Assembly: GCA_024663395.1 (NCBI GenBank) | Contig: JANFAH010000089.1 | Location: 108,405 to 172,404, forward strand | Direction: 5' to 3' | DNA from: Pisolithus tinctorius | Taxonomy: Eukaryota > Basidiomycota > Agaricomycetes > Boletales > Pisolithaceae | DNA length: 64,000 nt | Part shown: piece by piece, positions 47,901-60,660 of the stretch | Layout: every line of letters starts with the position of its first letter | Position numbering within the stretch: the stretch's first letter is position 1 | Made by a program: the position numbers and the translations under genes | The notes under the pieces: generated by a model | The model's database searches: none | What the model saw: the letters and a program-made list of their open reading frames with translations, nothing else | What the model was told of the DNA's origin: nothing

Positions 47901-48572
47901 CGAGATTATTAGGATCTGCGAGTGCACAGGTTCTAGAATAGCACGTTTCACAATGCCCAGAATCAGAGTGCTTGCTACTACAGGGAGCATACTAGCCCAT
48001 ACAAGGCAGGAAAAACGCCGGTGCACAGGGAGATACACTAGGAGGTATGCAAACGTTAGACAATAGCTTTGCGAATCACAAATTTTGATTGTTGGTTTTC
48101 ATATGGCCACGGGTTAAGGCCTTGGCTACGTCACACTCTTAGGTGACGAATTGCGTGTAGTGACAGTGACACGACCTGAAGAAGGCGAAAATAACAACAC
48201 AAACTTTCTCGGACGGCATTGCATCAAAACCGGTTTGGTGTGGTCCGCAGCGATGGTTGAATTACAGATTGCTGCTCAGAGCATGCAGACCGAAACCATG
48301 GTGTTTTAATATCATACCTGCACTGCAGGTTCAAAGATTGTCCTCTCCCTTTTCTTGGAGCGTGTGTCCAAGAACACATGGCCAAAGTTAATGTGGGGCG
48401 TATGCACACGTTGGCTGACGAGAAGGGCATTTGGAACTTTCTTATGGTAACGAGATAGAAAAGAAGAGAAAATCTGACGATGTTCTTACACGAGCAGGTG
48501 CAACTGGGAGGAGAACGGTACAAAAGTAGCGACCACGGAAGTATATATCAGGCCACTGGATGCATTGACCTT
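44924..48572. other. Flanks of modules 4 and 5 in unit B
   Basis: Counterpart of 12142-15848. The minus-strand fragment ALQPAVHFLPSFGTTLEEC (about 47080-47150) is open here. Another fragment reads VPNALLVSQRV (about 48400-48440) and is broken by TAA in unit A. These may be exons of a further gene whose ends I cannot place. Confidence 0.4.
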
Positions 48573-48871
48573 CTATGAGCCGTTGCCTAAGAGTCCGGGG
48601 ATTTCGGGCGTGTGTAACATCGAACCGGGAAAAGCGGCCTGGCAAAACTTTTCGTGTGTGTATTAACCACTCTCGCGAAAAACTCACATGGTCAGTCCCG
48701 TTGGGCTGGTTTCCATCTCCCGTTGCGCCGGCGAGACTAGATGTGCTGCTGCATCATTGAATGAGCGCACGACGAGCGGGACAGAGAGGAGACCTACTTG
48801 CCAACGTGGTTAAAGTGCATCTGCTCGTTGGGCTCATGAGGGGCAGGGGTCGACTGGGTGTCGTTAGGCAT
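48573..48871 (-). CDS. Small intron-dense family, member 5 (unit B), 66 aa
   Basis: Exons 48871-48798 (74 nt), 48748-48688 (61 nt) and 48638-48573 (66 nt, stop TAG) match the unit A copy base for base in length. Introns are 49 and 49 nt. The protein starts MPNDTQSTPAPHEPNEQMHF and ends AAFPGSMLHTPEIPGLL followed by GNGS. It differs from unit A at about eight residues. A TTTAAAGGGG box lies at 48911-48920. Both copies look intact. Function unknown. Confidence 0.65.
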
Positions 48872-51800
48872 TGTCGGATGATATGGCACAGTCGTCTCAA
48901 GTCCTCTGCTTTTAAAGGGGTGCGCGTCAGGTTAAAGCATCCCAAGGTGTTCACTAGATGCAGTGCAGTGCCAGTGGGTCGAGGGGCAGGAGATTCTGGA
49001 TATTTGCAATGCCACGGCAAGAACTCAAGACGACGAAACCTCACCAAAGAGCACACTCAAGCAGCATTGAAGTTTGAAGTACATGCAGTATCAATCTCTC
49101 ATCATCTTCCCGGCGATCCGAAATTGTGAATCAGGCACTACAAAGTGGTAGCTATCGATCAATTCAAATATCAATCTTTCATTCATTTACAACTGTAGAA
49201 AAGGGGATACCGCGGCAGAAATCCTTCACTGTGATGAGCTGCAGGACGCAAGGTATACACCACGCCTCAACGATGTGTGCAGCTTTCCGTTCACCTCGTA
49301 TCTTGAATAGGAGCGATGACCCTGAATGCGCCTCCCCGAAGTGCAGTGAAATGTAATCTATGGAATCAACTACGGTCCCAGAGGAAACGAATGATTGCAC
49401 GTACTTTTTCACCGTATTTAAAGTCGTGGTCCACATAATGACGAGTGGATAGAGAGTGGATGGCTATCGCTAGTGAACCTGCTGAAACTCACATTCTGAG
49501 GCGGTCGGACTATAAAAAAACACACCTGCCACATGCACTACACGCTGTGTGACTGGTCATAAAAACTTTCACATGACCCAGCAGATTAAGAAATGAACCT
49601 CATCATGGAGAAGAAAGCAGAACGCTGGACCGATGTCGTATCAACGCAGGGTGACAACACTAGAAACCATGCTGGAGCAAACCACACTATGTTGCAAGTC
49701 GCGACATGACAAGAGGCAACTGGCGTACCCTCGAGTTCTAGTGTTTTCGTTCACTCGACGCCGCAAGTGGAAGCAGGGCAGGCTAAGCTATCGAGAGTTC
49801 TTCTGAGTGGGGAGCGCACTGCACGGGGAAACTAACGTTGCATTCTCGCGGGAGAATTAGCGTCGACCCCCACCTTCGATCATAATCGCTATGCACGGGT
49901 CCTAGTTCCTTTCACCATAAGGCATCAGCACGGCAGCCGGTAACATTTGAGTACCGTTGACTGCTATACTGGGATTGCGCGAGATCCTACCCTTTACCAT
50001 TTGCCAAAAACATGTCAGCTACACAAATGACTTGGCAGGCATAATGCGTACCAGCTGCAAAAACACATAAATTGAATGAAAAATGAGCTCTGCGTGGAAT
50101 GAACCTTGCGGTTTGTCTCCAAATGAGATTTGAAGCTGAAGGTTTGACCAATGATTGTATAATTGGAGCGAGTCATTGGCTGGTAGTTACGTAGACCTGG
50201 CCACGCCTGTTCAGTATGGAGCACGCGTCCCCTCGAGGTGCGACCAGCAAGCATTCAGAGATGAATTAATTATTTTAATTTCTTGGCAGGTGTGCCAAGT
50301 CCGATACTGTCCGATATTGTCTGATACTAGACCGTTTCACTGAAAGGTCAACAGCAGCATTTCGACTCGCGCATGCCATCGTCCAAACTCATTACAAGTG
50401 TTGTCAAGTCCTATCCAGGGGGCATTGCGACGACATCTTCATCAACTGTGTACAACGTATCATGGATTTGCATGACGAGCGACCCGTTAAAATTGCATCG
50501 TCATGTGCGCGCGCCTGCGAGGGAACGGAACCGATGGTTTCAACGCCCAAATCAACTGCTTCTGTTCCTACATGACGACCAGTGAGTGGTACCCGAGAGG
50601 ACGGTCCAACTCAGCCAACTCCAGGTAATGGTGCCTGACGGAGATATTGGTTGGATTCAGGGAGGTGGTAACTAGATATGCAGTGCGGCGGCCAGAACAC
50701 GGCTGCGGCGATAGCAGCATTGGCTGCGTCGACAGGAGTTAGAAGTGCGGTGTGCCAAGCAGACCCCTAACCAACCGACGAAGACAGAACCTGTCAGAAT
50801 CGCGGAATATTGCCATTAAGACATAGAACATGTTTCCTGACACTCGGTACTTAAGAACAGCCGAATACGGGCCGTCCGAAGAAACGACGGGTCAAACCAA
50901 GAAATGGTCCCCCGTCATGCAAGTTAATTGGAAAATGTGACTGCCCAAATAGCGTCTTAATTGCAGAGTATTAACGCCACACGAGTGTACCATCAGATCG
51001 GCACAGCTAAATCATCGCAATGGAAGGAAAATGGTATGTATTAAACTTGAACATTTAGGCACCGTGAATGAGACGGCTGTGTCCAAGTGATAAGAATTGC
51101 GGGACAAGGATATGCATAGCGGGTAGGCTAATTAGAATTAAATCAAACCTGCGTCTCTGGATGGGAAGTTGACATCGTGTAAAGTCGTCTAATTGATAGC
51201 AGAAGCTTAGGAACATCGTTGTTGCAAGCAGTTGGTGATAGGAGCACGCAACGAGTGTCCCAGAGACCAAATCGATTCCGTAAACTCTGGCTGATAAAGG
51301 AATAAGCGCAGCCTGACAACAAAAAGTGGTCATAGAAGAGTTACCGGGAACTAAGAACCTGACAGAACCATAAATGAGCACCTGCACTCTTGGCACCTCG
51401 GATACTTAGAAACAGCCAAGTACGCGGAAACGTCGACTAACGTGTACGAAAGTGAAGATGTCGTATGCAGTCCTTGCAGGGGGTAGGCAATTCTCAAGAG
51501 GGGGTAGGGAGTCATCAAACGTGTAAATGAAGTCAGTTGAGATGAAGGACGACGTACTATCTCTGGATGACAATCACAATACTTGATAGCAGCGGTTATT
51601 ACAAGGTAACAGACGTCAGCCTTGAGGAGAGGGCGTTGACATGTCTATCATCTTTGGAAGATCTCTTGATTATGGCCAGAAGAGGGGGGGAAAAAAAACT
51701 CGACCTTCAGTACCTGGACCTGGATCCGCAGTAGGTGAACGGCCATTTTTGGCTGGCGCGTGTCAGCCACAGCAGAATGTAATCCTGGTTGGTCGTTCCG

Positions 51801-53414
51801 AACGATGGCAAGAAGTGTAACAGCAGGTTATAGCACCATATCCTTGAGGACTCGCTTCACTCGGTCGCGCAGAATTATCGTCTCCGAGATGAATTAGCAC
51901 AGAGTGGAGGATTAAATCTGGCCAAGTCTCTGAAAAGCGAGGCAAGACGGATGATATCGCGCGGTTGGACGCCTCGAAGATCATAATGTTCGTGTGACTT
52001 GATGAAGAGGCGCTCCAGCAGATGCACGAGGACGAGTGCCAGTGGCAGGCATGAAGCACTTGCTTAGTAATCAATGTCATTACAATCACAGTTCCTTTTC
52101 CAAGTCCCTGCCAGAGGTCACAAATACCCAACTTTCTCGTGTTTGAAGGGCCTTGACGCCAGCTAGAAATCACAAAGCAGAATACATGCGGCAAACATAC
52201 AGAGTACCATATCCAGAAGTTCAAGATATTATCGATCTGCAAGCCTCCAGGTCGACCTACATAGCACTCATTTTCCCTATCATGGGTAGCGGCGACTTGG
52301 ATCACCTCGAGATGATTACAAGCTTCCAGAATAGGTACATATTGAGAATGCCAGTGCGCTGCGTGTCCCGAGAGGTGCTGTCACGACGCCCTGTAAGGGC
52401 CATCGTTCGGGGTCTCAGCCAAAACAATTCCGACTGCCATCGTTCCGCTGCATTGCCTAATTGTGCACTTAAACTGAGGGAAACTAGTCCAAGAATGTAT
52501 TATGAGAATTGTCGTTGCAAGTTCAGGACTTATGTGCGTTGATGCACGTGACGTTCTTGATCACCACTGACAGGGGCCTATGTAATGTACTTGCAGGCAC
52601 TGTAAGTTTGTATCTGAAAATATTTGCGATCACCGAAGGCAAAAGCGGCGACAACGCGACCTACCGGGACTATCGGGTTATGTAGGTACTGGAGTGACAC
52701 GTTTCACGGTGCCCGGAACCCAAGCATCTGCTTCTAGCGCGAGCATACTGGCCCAGAAAAGGTGCCAGAACACAAGACAGGGAAAAAGCAGGTATACAGG
52801 TGGTACAACTGGGAGGTATGCAATCTTTAGACACTAGTGATAGCTTTGCAGCACCACGAATTTTGACTGCTGGGCTTCATGTGTGCCGCAGGTTCAAGCC
52901 CCGGCTATGATATTTACAACAGAAGGCGATGGACTGTCTGCAGTGACAATGGTCGAATCCAGCCGAAGGACTCGAAGGTGATAGCCAATTTTGCCCGGAT
53001 GCCACGGCACCAAAGCCGCACTCGATGGTTTTGATGGTTTGTGGTGGTTCGCAGTGGGCGGAATCTCGGTTTGCTGCTCAGAGCTTGTGGAACCAAAGCA
53101 TGTTGTATTGATGTCAAGTTTGCACCTGCCGCCTCAAGGGCATCGCACACGTCATCGGGGAAAGTGTCATAAGCGTGATGACTACCCGATATGACCAAAC
53201 TCAAGAATGTGGGTGGACATATCACAAGTGAATGGACTGACACCCTATTGACCACATACTTAGGCACGCGCTGGGTCACGAGATGAGCCTTGACAACTTC
53301 TCAGGGCAACACGATGAAAAAGAAGTGAGCATCTGGCTGTGATCTTACACGCACAAGCGTAACTAGGGGAACAGTACACGAGTAACAAGGAAGAGCGTCA
53401 GAGCACTGAAATAG
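48872..53414. other. Between members 5 and 6 in unit B
   Basis: Counterpart of 16150-20747 and, like it, a conserved but degenerate stretch. The minus-strand frame at 52914-53279 is open for 121 codons (PKYVVNRVSVHSLV, then DDVCDALEAAGANLTS) and is broken by a one-base loss in unit A. I could not connect it to a start or splice pattern. Confidence 0.35.
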
Positions 53415-54429
53415 TTAGTTATCTATTAAGTGCTGTCCAGTGAGGAGACCGAGGATTTCCCGTACACGCAATAGCGAGCCGGGGAAGGCGGCCTGACAAA
53501 ACAGATTCATGCGTGTATCAACCAGTCTTCACGAAAAACTCACAAGTTCAGCCTCGTTGGGCGGGCCTTCAAGTCCCAGCGCGCCGATGAGAGTGGAGAG
53601 GTTGCTACATCTTGAATAAGCACGTGACGAGCAGTGCAAAGAGGGAAACTTACGTTCCGGCGCCATTAAATTGCATCGTCTGGTTGAGCTCATAATCGGG
53701 ATCGGGAAAGGTCGACTGATTGTCATCAGCGAGTAGCACATTGGTCTCGGTGCCTTCAAGGGTAAATACACCGCTGCATCGCTGAATGAGCACACGACGA
53801 GTGGAGTAAAGAGGGAGCCTACTTGTCAGCACCATTATATTGCATCAACTGGTTGAGCTCATAACCAGGATCGGGAAAAGTCGACTGATTGTCATCGGCA
53901 GGTAGTACATTGGTCTCAGTGCCTTCAAGGATAAATACGCCGCTGCATCTTTGAATTAACACACGACGAGCGGAGCAAAGAGGGGAACCTACTTGTCAGC
54001 GCCATTAAAATGCATCGACTGATTGAGCTCATAACCGGGATCGGGAAAAGTCAATTGATTGTCATCGGCGGGTAGTACATTGGTCTCGGTGCCTTCAAGG
54101 ATAAGCACATCGCTGCATCATTGAATGAGCACACGCCGAGCGGAGAAAAGAAGGAACCTACTTGTCAGTGCCATTAAAATGCATCGACTGGTTGAGCTCA
54201 TAACCGGGATCAGGAAAAGTCGACTGATTGTCATCGGCGGGTAGTACATTAATCTCGGTGCCTTCAAGGATAAATACACCGCTGCACCATTGGATGAGCA
54301 CACGACGAGCAGAAAGAGACGAGTATCTCACTGGCTATCGCGGATAATGTGCTTCAACCCATTCGCGTTATGAGGGGGAGGTGTCGTCTGATTGTTGTCG
54401 GTAGGCGGTATATTGGTGTTGTCAGACAT
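53415..54429 (-). CDS. Small intron-dense family, member 6 (unit B), 238 aa, repeated exons
   Basis: Exons are 54429-54332 (98 nt), 54281-54162, 54112-53993, 53942-53823 and 53773-53654 (120 nt each), 53604-53544 (61 nt) and 53492-53415 (78 nt, stop TAA). Introns are 50, 49, 50, 49, 49 and 51 nt. All seven exon lengths equal those in unit A. The protein starts MSDNTNIPPTDNNQTTPPPH, has four LEGTE-N-VL / ADDNQ / FPDP / YELN repeats, and ends AAFPGSLLRVREILGLL followed by TGQHLIDN. Most changes from unit A are replacements that keep the Asp/Glu/Asn/Pro character. A TTTAAAGGGG box lies at 54469-54478. No known domain. Confidence 0.7.
53605..54331 (-). repeat. Four tandem exon-intron repeats, unit B
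   Basis: Same organisation as 20938-21666: 120-nt exons alternating with 49-50-nt introns that share their 5' and 3' sequences. The unit count is the same in both copies, so the array predates the segmental duplication. Confidence 0.9.
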
Positions 54430-56340
54430 TGTCGAATGATGCAGCACAATCGTTTCGTGTCCTTTGTTTTTAAAGGGGGGCACATCAGGTTGCGAGCATT
54501 CCAACGTGTCCACTGGATGCGGTGCTGCATCAGTGGGTGGAGGAGCAGCAGGTTTTGCCACTTCATCTAAACGAATCTGAATTTCCCGGAGGAAAAGTAT
54601 GATGCTTGCCTTCTGACCATTTGTAATTCCATGGCAAGAGCTCAAAACGACGGAAGCTCACCAAGGAACGCGCTCAAGCCGCACGGCGGTTCGAAGTAGT
54701 ATATTTGAGGTGTTGTGTCACTTAAGCCACCCCATCATGGTCTTCCCCATCTGTTCATGGATCAACCACTAGAAAGGAAGGGAGATCGATTGGCTGATTC
54801 AAATTCACCATTTCATTTCATTCGTTAACAGTTGCAGAAGCAGACGCCGCGGTAAAGTTCCCTCGCCGTGATGAACCGCAAGACGGAAGACATACAACGC
54901 GGCCGATCGACGTGCTCCAAGCCAAGATACGGGTTGAACGGAAACAGGTTGCGCACCCTAAACGCGCCTCTCCATCGTGGAGAAGCAGTTGGCGTACACT
55001 CGAATTCTAGTGTTTTTCATTCACTCGATGCCGCAGGTGGAAGCACGGCAAGCAAGCAAGTTACCGAGTGGGACACCGACTGCGCGGGGAAACCACACGA
55101 AACTAATGCTATATTCTCGCGAGAGAAAGACCTCGAGATGATTAAAGATCCGCCTCGATCGGCCGGCAACACTTGAGTACCACTACCATTACGCTTGGAT
55201 AGTCGGGATCACGGGTGCAGACTTCGCCTTTTATCATGGGAGGTCTGCAAAAACATGTCAGCTACGCCTACGATCCGGGTAGCGTAATGCTCACCAACTT
55301 CAAACCTTGCAGTTTGAACAGTTAAAAATGATGTCAGTACGGAATGGTACTTTTCTTGGGAGCTCGGAAATGACTGTAGATTACTGCCAATGATTAATGA
55401 GGCATAGGATTGCGGAGTCGTCGGCTGTTAGACGTAGCCATGCATCCTCAATGTGGGGACCGCGAACCATGTGTATACACGATACTTTGACGTCACAAGG
55501 ATCAATTGCCCTAAGACCTGATAACATGAAGGTCCGATGCTGGGTCTTTTCACCGAAAGGACAACAGCACTCGCGTATTTCATCGGCCACACTGAGTACA
55601 AGTGTTGCCAAGTGCAGCGAAATCGTCAATCTGCGAGTAAATCCTTAGGGTCGAAATGTGTCTGTAGGGAAAGGCTCGCGAAAGGGAGGAAAGCGGATCC
55701 AGGAGTATTGCGACAACCTCTCTTCACCGTCTGTGTCCAACACCCGATCCACGCAACATGGATCTGCATGACAGGCGACGCTGCGTCCCGTTAATGTTGT
55801 ATCGTCATACGCCGACACCTGCAAGGGACGTCAAGGTCATGGACTGATGGCATCAGAGCCAAGGTGAGCTGCTATTGATCCTCATGGCGATTAGCGGGTG
55901 GTACTCGAGAACGAGGTCAACCCAGACAAATCTAGGTGATGGTGCCTGGAGGAGATGTTGGCTGGGATCAGGAAGGCGGCAACTAGATATGCAGTGCGGC
56001 GGCTAGAACACAACTGCGGCGATAACAGCATTGGCCGCGTCGACAGGAGTTAGAAGTGCGATGCACCAAGCAGACCCTTGGCCAACCAAAGAAGACAGAG
56101 CCTGTCAGACTCGCGGAGTATTGTCATTAAGACACAGTAGGTGCTTCCATGACGCCCGGTACTTAAGGAACAGCCGAATACGGGCCGAAGAAATGACGCG
56201 TCACCAACACTGTGTGAGGGTGTAATATGTCATTCTGAAGCAAGTTGAGTCCTCAACGTGTGGTTGGACGTCATCCACAGGATGAACGCGCACCGGGTTT
56301 GGGAACGATGATCACTGGTGGGCCGGAACATCGGCTATGA
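54430..56340. other. Upstream of member 6 in unit B
   Basis: Counterpart of 21765-23399. The frame leading into the member 6 ATG is open from about 54645 (ILFLREIQIRLDEVAKPAAP, later PPFKNKGHETIVLHHST) but lacks an ATG. It may be leader, or an upstream exon spliced from further away. Confidence 0.35.
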
Positions 56341-56589
56341 ATGCGCCTATCATCTCCGTGCAGTGTCCTGATGACGATCAGAAGGGGAAGTGATTGGACT
56401 CTCCATGTTTATCAGAATCAGGTGAATGAACTGAAAGGAGTTCACGTTCGGAGTGTGCTAGATGTGGCAGGACTGCACTGCGTAATGGGATCGGTAAGAC
56501 AGGCTGAGAAACGCAACCTCTCAGAGACAAATACGGAGACTGATGAGACGCGAAAGGAATACAGCAACATGCATTCCAAAATGAATTAG
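56341..56589 (+). CDS. Plus-strand terminal exon, unit B copy
   Basis: Ortholog of 23427-23648, ending LSETNTETDETRKEYSNMHSKMN before TAG. The frame reads VLMTIRRGSDWTLHVYQ, then GVHVRSVLDVAGLHCVMGSV. An intron acceptor may precede the VNELKG segment. Gene family and 5' exons unknown. Confidence 0.4.
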   Translation: MRLSSPCSVLMTIRRGSDWTLHVYQNQVNELKGVHVRSVLDVAGLHCVMGSVRQAEKRNLSETNTETDETRKEYSNMHSKMN

Positions 56590-56849
56590 CAAACAGACCG
56601 CGTTCATCGTAGTAGCACAGGGGGATGGGCGCGGGGTCGGCGATTCTTCGCTGCATTACTAGGAACTTCAAGTCGCTGGTCAGCGGTGGAAGTCAACTCC
56701 GCTCGATCAGTCGACATACCTTTTTCTCCCCAGATCTTTCAGATTGAACATTCGATGTGACGTTTGCCAACAAACATTTGGAAAGAAAAAAAATGCATCA
56801 GAAGAGTGGGTCATCGTGGATAGCTTGATGTCCAGAGTCGTGGGTGGGT

Positions 56850-57397
56850 TCAAATGAGTAGTTGGCGAGGATGTCGTAATTCCGAACAACGAGTTTGCCA
56901 GCGCGTGCTCCCCAGCCAACCTCGAGGCACCCATGACGGTTCCACTCTGCGGATGGCAACCCAAAACCTCGTAACGTTCCCTATTGCAATATGATGACCG
57001 TGGTGACTTCCTACACGAGTACTCGAGGGAACCTTTCTCTCCCAACTCAAGGGTGAGGTGAGGCATTGGATGATACAGTCAGTTTCCCGGTGTCCCCAAT
57101 GCTGGTGCCAGTAAGGTCTGACCGTCTTCGCGTTTCCTCCGCCGGTGAGTTCAGTGCATGCGGTACATTGTAACTCCATATTTTCAGGAGTTGTCACCGC
57201 GGCTGACCGTTGCGCGACATTAGCACGTCTGCGACGCACTCTTTTCGGAGGATGTTGCTGTGGCTGACGGGACTCGGGCACCTTGCATTGCTAAGTTGGC
57301 GGATTGGAACGGGAACGGGATAAAATTTACTCCCAACGCAACAGAGCGGAATATCACTACACAAGCAATTCGAGGGGAGACACTGCGGTGCCGACAT
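56850..57397 (-). CDS. Minus-strand hypothetical gene, unit B copy
   Basis: The candidate start is at 57397 (MSAPQCLPSNCLCSDIPLCC), then a GTAAAT donor and CAACTTAG acceptor. The main exon (57289-56850) stays open for about 146 codons: VPESRQPQQHPPKRVRRRRA, then AQRSAAVTTPENMELQ, CTACTELTGGGN and PYWHQHWGHRETD. It is basic and Pro/Gln/Arg-rich at first and Trp/His-containing later. Unit A carries a stop at the codon for Gln in WHQH. The exon junction phase is not settled, and no domain is recognised. Confidence 0.45.
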
Positions 57398-57441
57398 GTA
57401 TGAGATGACATTGGCAACTAGCTACAACGAGAGCTCGCCGG

Positions 57442-60252
57442 TTGCCTGGAAGCACAAACTTTATGCCAGAATATGCGCAGATGGGAGGAAGTGGGGCCAA
57501 AGGAATGAACGATACTGTCGACCTGATCCAGGACCTTTTGGAAATCTGGCTGGATTGTTGTTCCCGTATGATGTATCCAGTTCTACCATCAAACATTGAG
57601 CCTTTAAATGAGGATGTTTCCCATTCACCAGTCTTACAGTCATTTCCCCGACCACAGCTATGATAAGCCCCCCAACCATATTGAAAGTTTTCTCATTTGA
57701 TGGGATCGAAGCGTTGTCGGGTCGGAGTGGGTTACGAAATAAGCGAGAAATAGCAAGTTTTTTTCGCGGTCTGAACATAAATGCATATACTGACGTTTGT
57801 GAAATATACAACGCACTGAGACACGGATGGCATTCATGCAGTGAAGAACGCTCACCTTCTCGTTCTGATTTTCAGATCTTATGTATAAGCCGCTATCCAG
57901 TGTGATCCGCATGAACAAAACAGTCGGGAATTGATCAGCGACACCTTCCGGAAGCTAAGCTTAGGGGATTTGCATGTACCCTCAAGAACTTGTCCCATCT
58001 GACAATACTTCATGATCACCATCTCTCGTTGGCCGGCCCCAATCGGTGCTGCATACTGACGGAGGCTAAAGGAAGATTAGTCGGCGGAGACGAGTGGAAT
58101 ATGGCTTGGTCAGCTAATCTTAATTATATGAAAAACATGATTGCAGACCAATGCGATGAGTTTGGTTGATGGGAGTGCCAGTTGTGTTTATACCTTACCA
58201 TAGTGCATTTATGCAACAAAAAGTGATGTCACGAGAGGCAGAACACACAATCATCCGAGGTCACACTCGTGAAAGAATTCTCGCTCTTACGTACCCGCAG
58301 CAGCACTCCTTGCGGTGCCGGACGAACCGCGTGAACAAATTGTATGGCAATTGAATACTGAATGCTTACCTCCGTCGACCCTGATTTTCTGCACACGATC
58401 CTCGTGAGGTAGTCGATTGAAGAAGAATAGCATGTCAATCCTATTAATGAAGACCCTGGCGGACTTTATATAAAGACGGGTGTTGAGGAGGGGCTGTTGA
58501 TCCTGATCGCACTGAGGGACTACTACTGCATGGGGAACGACCGTCAACCGATTACCGCAGACGTGCGGGGAAAGGGCGTGGCGGAGGGTGATTTGTTCTC
58601 ACGAGCGTCCTGGGGCGCGGTGGCAATGCGTAACTTGGAGCGAAACTGCTGCTCCCTAATACAGCTGAGTGGTCAACTACCCATAAGCTAGCAGTGATGA
58701 CTTCCCTCACGTACATGGTTGAACTTGATCTCATTGATAGGGCTGATATTGTTCTAAACGAATGTGAATCGAAATGCGTACCAACAGAACAGGAGGTACC
58801 GATTACGAGTATCGACCCTTGTAGAACTGCAGTGCAGGGTTGTGCATGCACCATGTATCGACAGTCTTGAACTGTGGATAGCGTCGTTCATCATTATTGG
58901 TACACGTTCGAGCGCGTCAAAGAGCGGAAGATGGAAGAAGAAATGCAGCGCTGTCTGAACAAAGTCATATCTGAGATGTTTATTACACGCCATTTTCGGC
59001 CGACAGAGATCGGAGATGTTCGTCGCTAGTGCCCTACGTAGACATAAATCTTCTTCGATGGTTTAAGGGTTGTACCCAGAGTACAATTAGTGTTCCTGTA
59101 GATGTGTTTAGCGTACCGCACGTTGATACCATATAGTATAGGGCGCGTACGTGGCGAGAAGAGACAAGGAAATAACCCCGAATCATTTCGTCGTGGCAGC
59201 AATTACAGGTGCCGGTGTCCAGACTTGAGCATCCATACCCGTTGTAGGCAATGGGAGATGAAGTGGGAATTCCTGCATTGCGCACATATACCGCCCCCTA
59301 TGCACCCTCGAAGGCGAGAAGACATTCTTGCCATTGGACGTTGCGTGGATGTTCCCTAGCGTAGAACCCAGTAAAAAAGCACGCATGTTATGTGGGTATG
59401 TATTGAACCGGTTAGAATTTCGGCAGTATCGGGCAAAGACCACTGGATGAAACTCGTGGAGCAGCCCCGTTAAGTTAAACACCAATACGTATCGGTGGCA
59501 GGGACTTAGTATCGAGTAGATGGGAGAAGGCAGTCCATGGCAGAATATTATACGCAACGACTATGTGGCGATATCCACGTCACATTGACTCTACGTTGAG
59601 ATTCGGAAGAGTCACTTCAGACGCCAAGACGGATGGAAGCTACCTTGACGTGGATGGAGAAGTGCCATGAAGACGGGAGGAAATACACCAGTGTTGCAGC
59701 GCCATGGGTTACGAGGCGTGAATACGACGGATTTGCGCTTGTAAATCGTGCACTGGAAATGTTTAGCGTATCGAGCGTTTGCACTGGTAGCTGATGGCAT
59801 CAGACCACGCATGGCCGTGTTCGGTCGCAGACGCTAGTTTTGCCATCCGGGAGCAAAGGACCCATGGCTACGGGGACCACGATGGAGTTACGGCTCGGCC
59901 CGGCGGGAATATTGGGAGATTGCACCCGGTTGATTTCCCGAATTCAATATTGCTCCCTCCACTTACCAATTGAAGAATGCGTGTGAATCGTAAACCGTGT
60001 CATTGAATGTTGGGGGTCGTCAAGGCTCGTGAATGGGAACGAACGTAGGGATTCCTGGGTTAGGCATATATGCCGCCTCCTATGCACCCTCGAAGACGAC
60101 AAGACAAAGATCTCGCTGACCTGTGCGCGGATTTTTTTAGAGCACAGACCCAGGTACGTGGCCTAAAACAAGCCTATGCCTATGTTTTCGGCAGGGAAGA
60201 GTTTCGGGAGGTATCAGACTGGAGACGACTGTCGTGTAGGAGACGGGACTAG
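57442..60252 (+). CDS. Plus-strand multi-exon gene X, unit B copy (mostly open)
   Basis: Exon-like stretches in order are: 57442-57663 (MNDTVDLIQDLLEIWLDCC, MYPVLPSNIEPLNED); 57660-57905 (PPTILKVFSFDGIEALSG, SFFRGLNINAYTDVCEIYNA); about 57932-58165 (LRGFACTLKNLSHLTILHDH, GGDEWNMAWSANLNYM); 58180-58385; 58480-58610 (EEGLLILIALRDYYCMGND); 58640-58870 (LLLPNTAEWSTTHKLAV, YMVELDLIDRADIVL); 58897-59030 (HYWYTFERVKERKMEEEMQR); 59654-59790; and 60070-60252 (DLADLCADFFRAQTQ, VFGREEFREVSDW). One frame slip near 58300 is absent in unit A, so each copy carries different damage. The predicted protein is helical and soluble. Family not recognised. Confidence 0.5.
58830..59650. repeat. 820-bp block present in unit B only; partial tandem duplicate
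   Basis: Unit A jumps from about 25925 directly to the sequence matching 59652. Part of the block (59102-59620) resembles the sequence that follows it (59758-60400), for example the CCCTATGCACCCTCGAAG stretches at 59295 and 60080. It is therefore a diverged tandem duplicate that unit A has probably lost. The block also holds a gene X exon (58897-59030). Confidence 0.7.
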
Positions 60253-60253
60253 T

Positions 60254-60660
60254 AGAACAGCCCTATTGGTGAAACGCGAATGCGCGCCGGTGTCAGTAGG
60301 GATTAGTTTCGTGTCGATGAAGAACATTACAGCGAATTGAAATGTTATACATACCGCAATGTGGCGATATGGCGCACCCTACACGTCACAGATGCTTTGG
60401 CCATTGGATTTCGGATTGAAATGGAAGGTGGAGGTGCGCTCACCCCCGTGGAGACCATTCAGTGGTACGCAGACGCTATACATACTTGCTAGCACAGAGT
60501 TCAGTGCTAATCCGATGCGCTGCAACGCCGCGGCGGTCCTTCGTTTGAAGTCAGTTTCAGGAGTTATGTAATGGTGTCCCAAGGAGATTATATAATCGGA
60601 CGACTTCGTCCGTCCCGTCTCCGAAAGAAATCAGTCTCATCCTACATCCCACCCCCAGCA
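60254..60660. promoter_or_regulatory. Upstream region of the FAD oxidoreductase, duplicated
   Basis: The 400 bp before the ATG at 60661 match 26560-26956 almost completely. Shared elements include a TATATAAT-like sequence at 60589-60596 (about 65-70 bp upstream of the ATG) and a short inverted repeat GACGACTTCGTCCGTC at 60600-60615. No transcription start is visible from sequence alone. Confidence 0.4.

Noticed and set aside
52914..53279. 121-codon minus-strand open frame in unit B
   Set aside because: Its unit A counterpart is frameshifted, the frame does not match related sequence at 15.6 and 48.4 kb, and no splice sites connect it to other exons.
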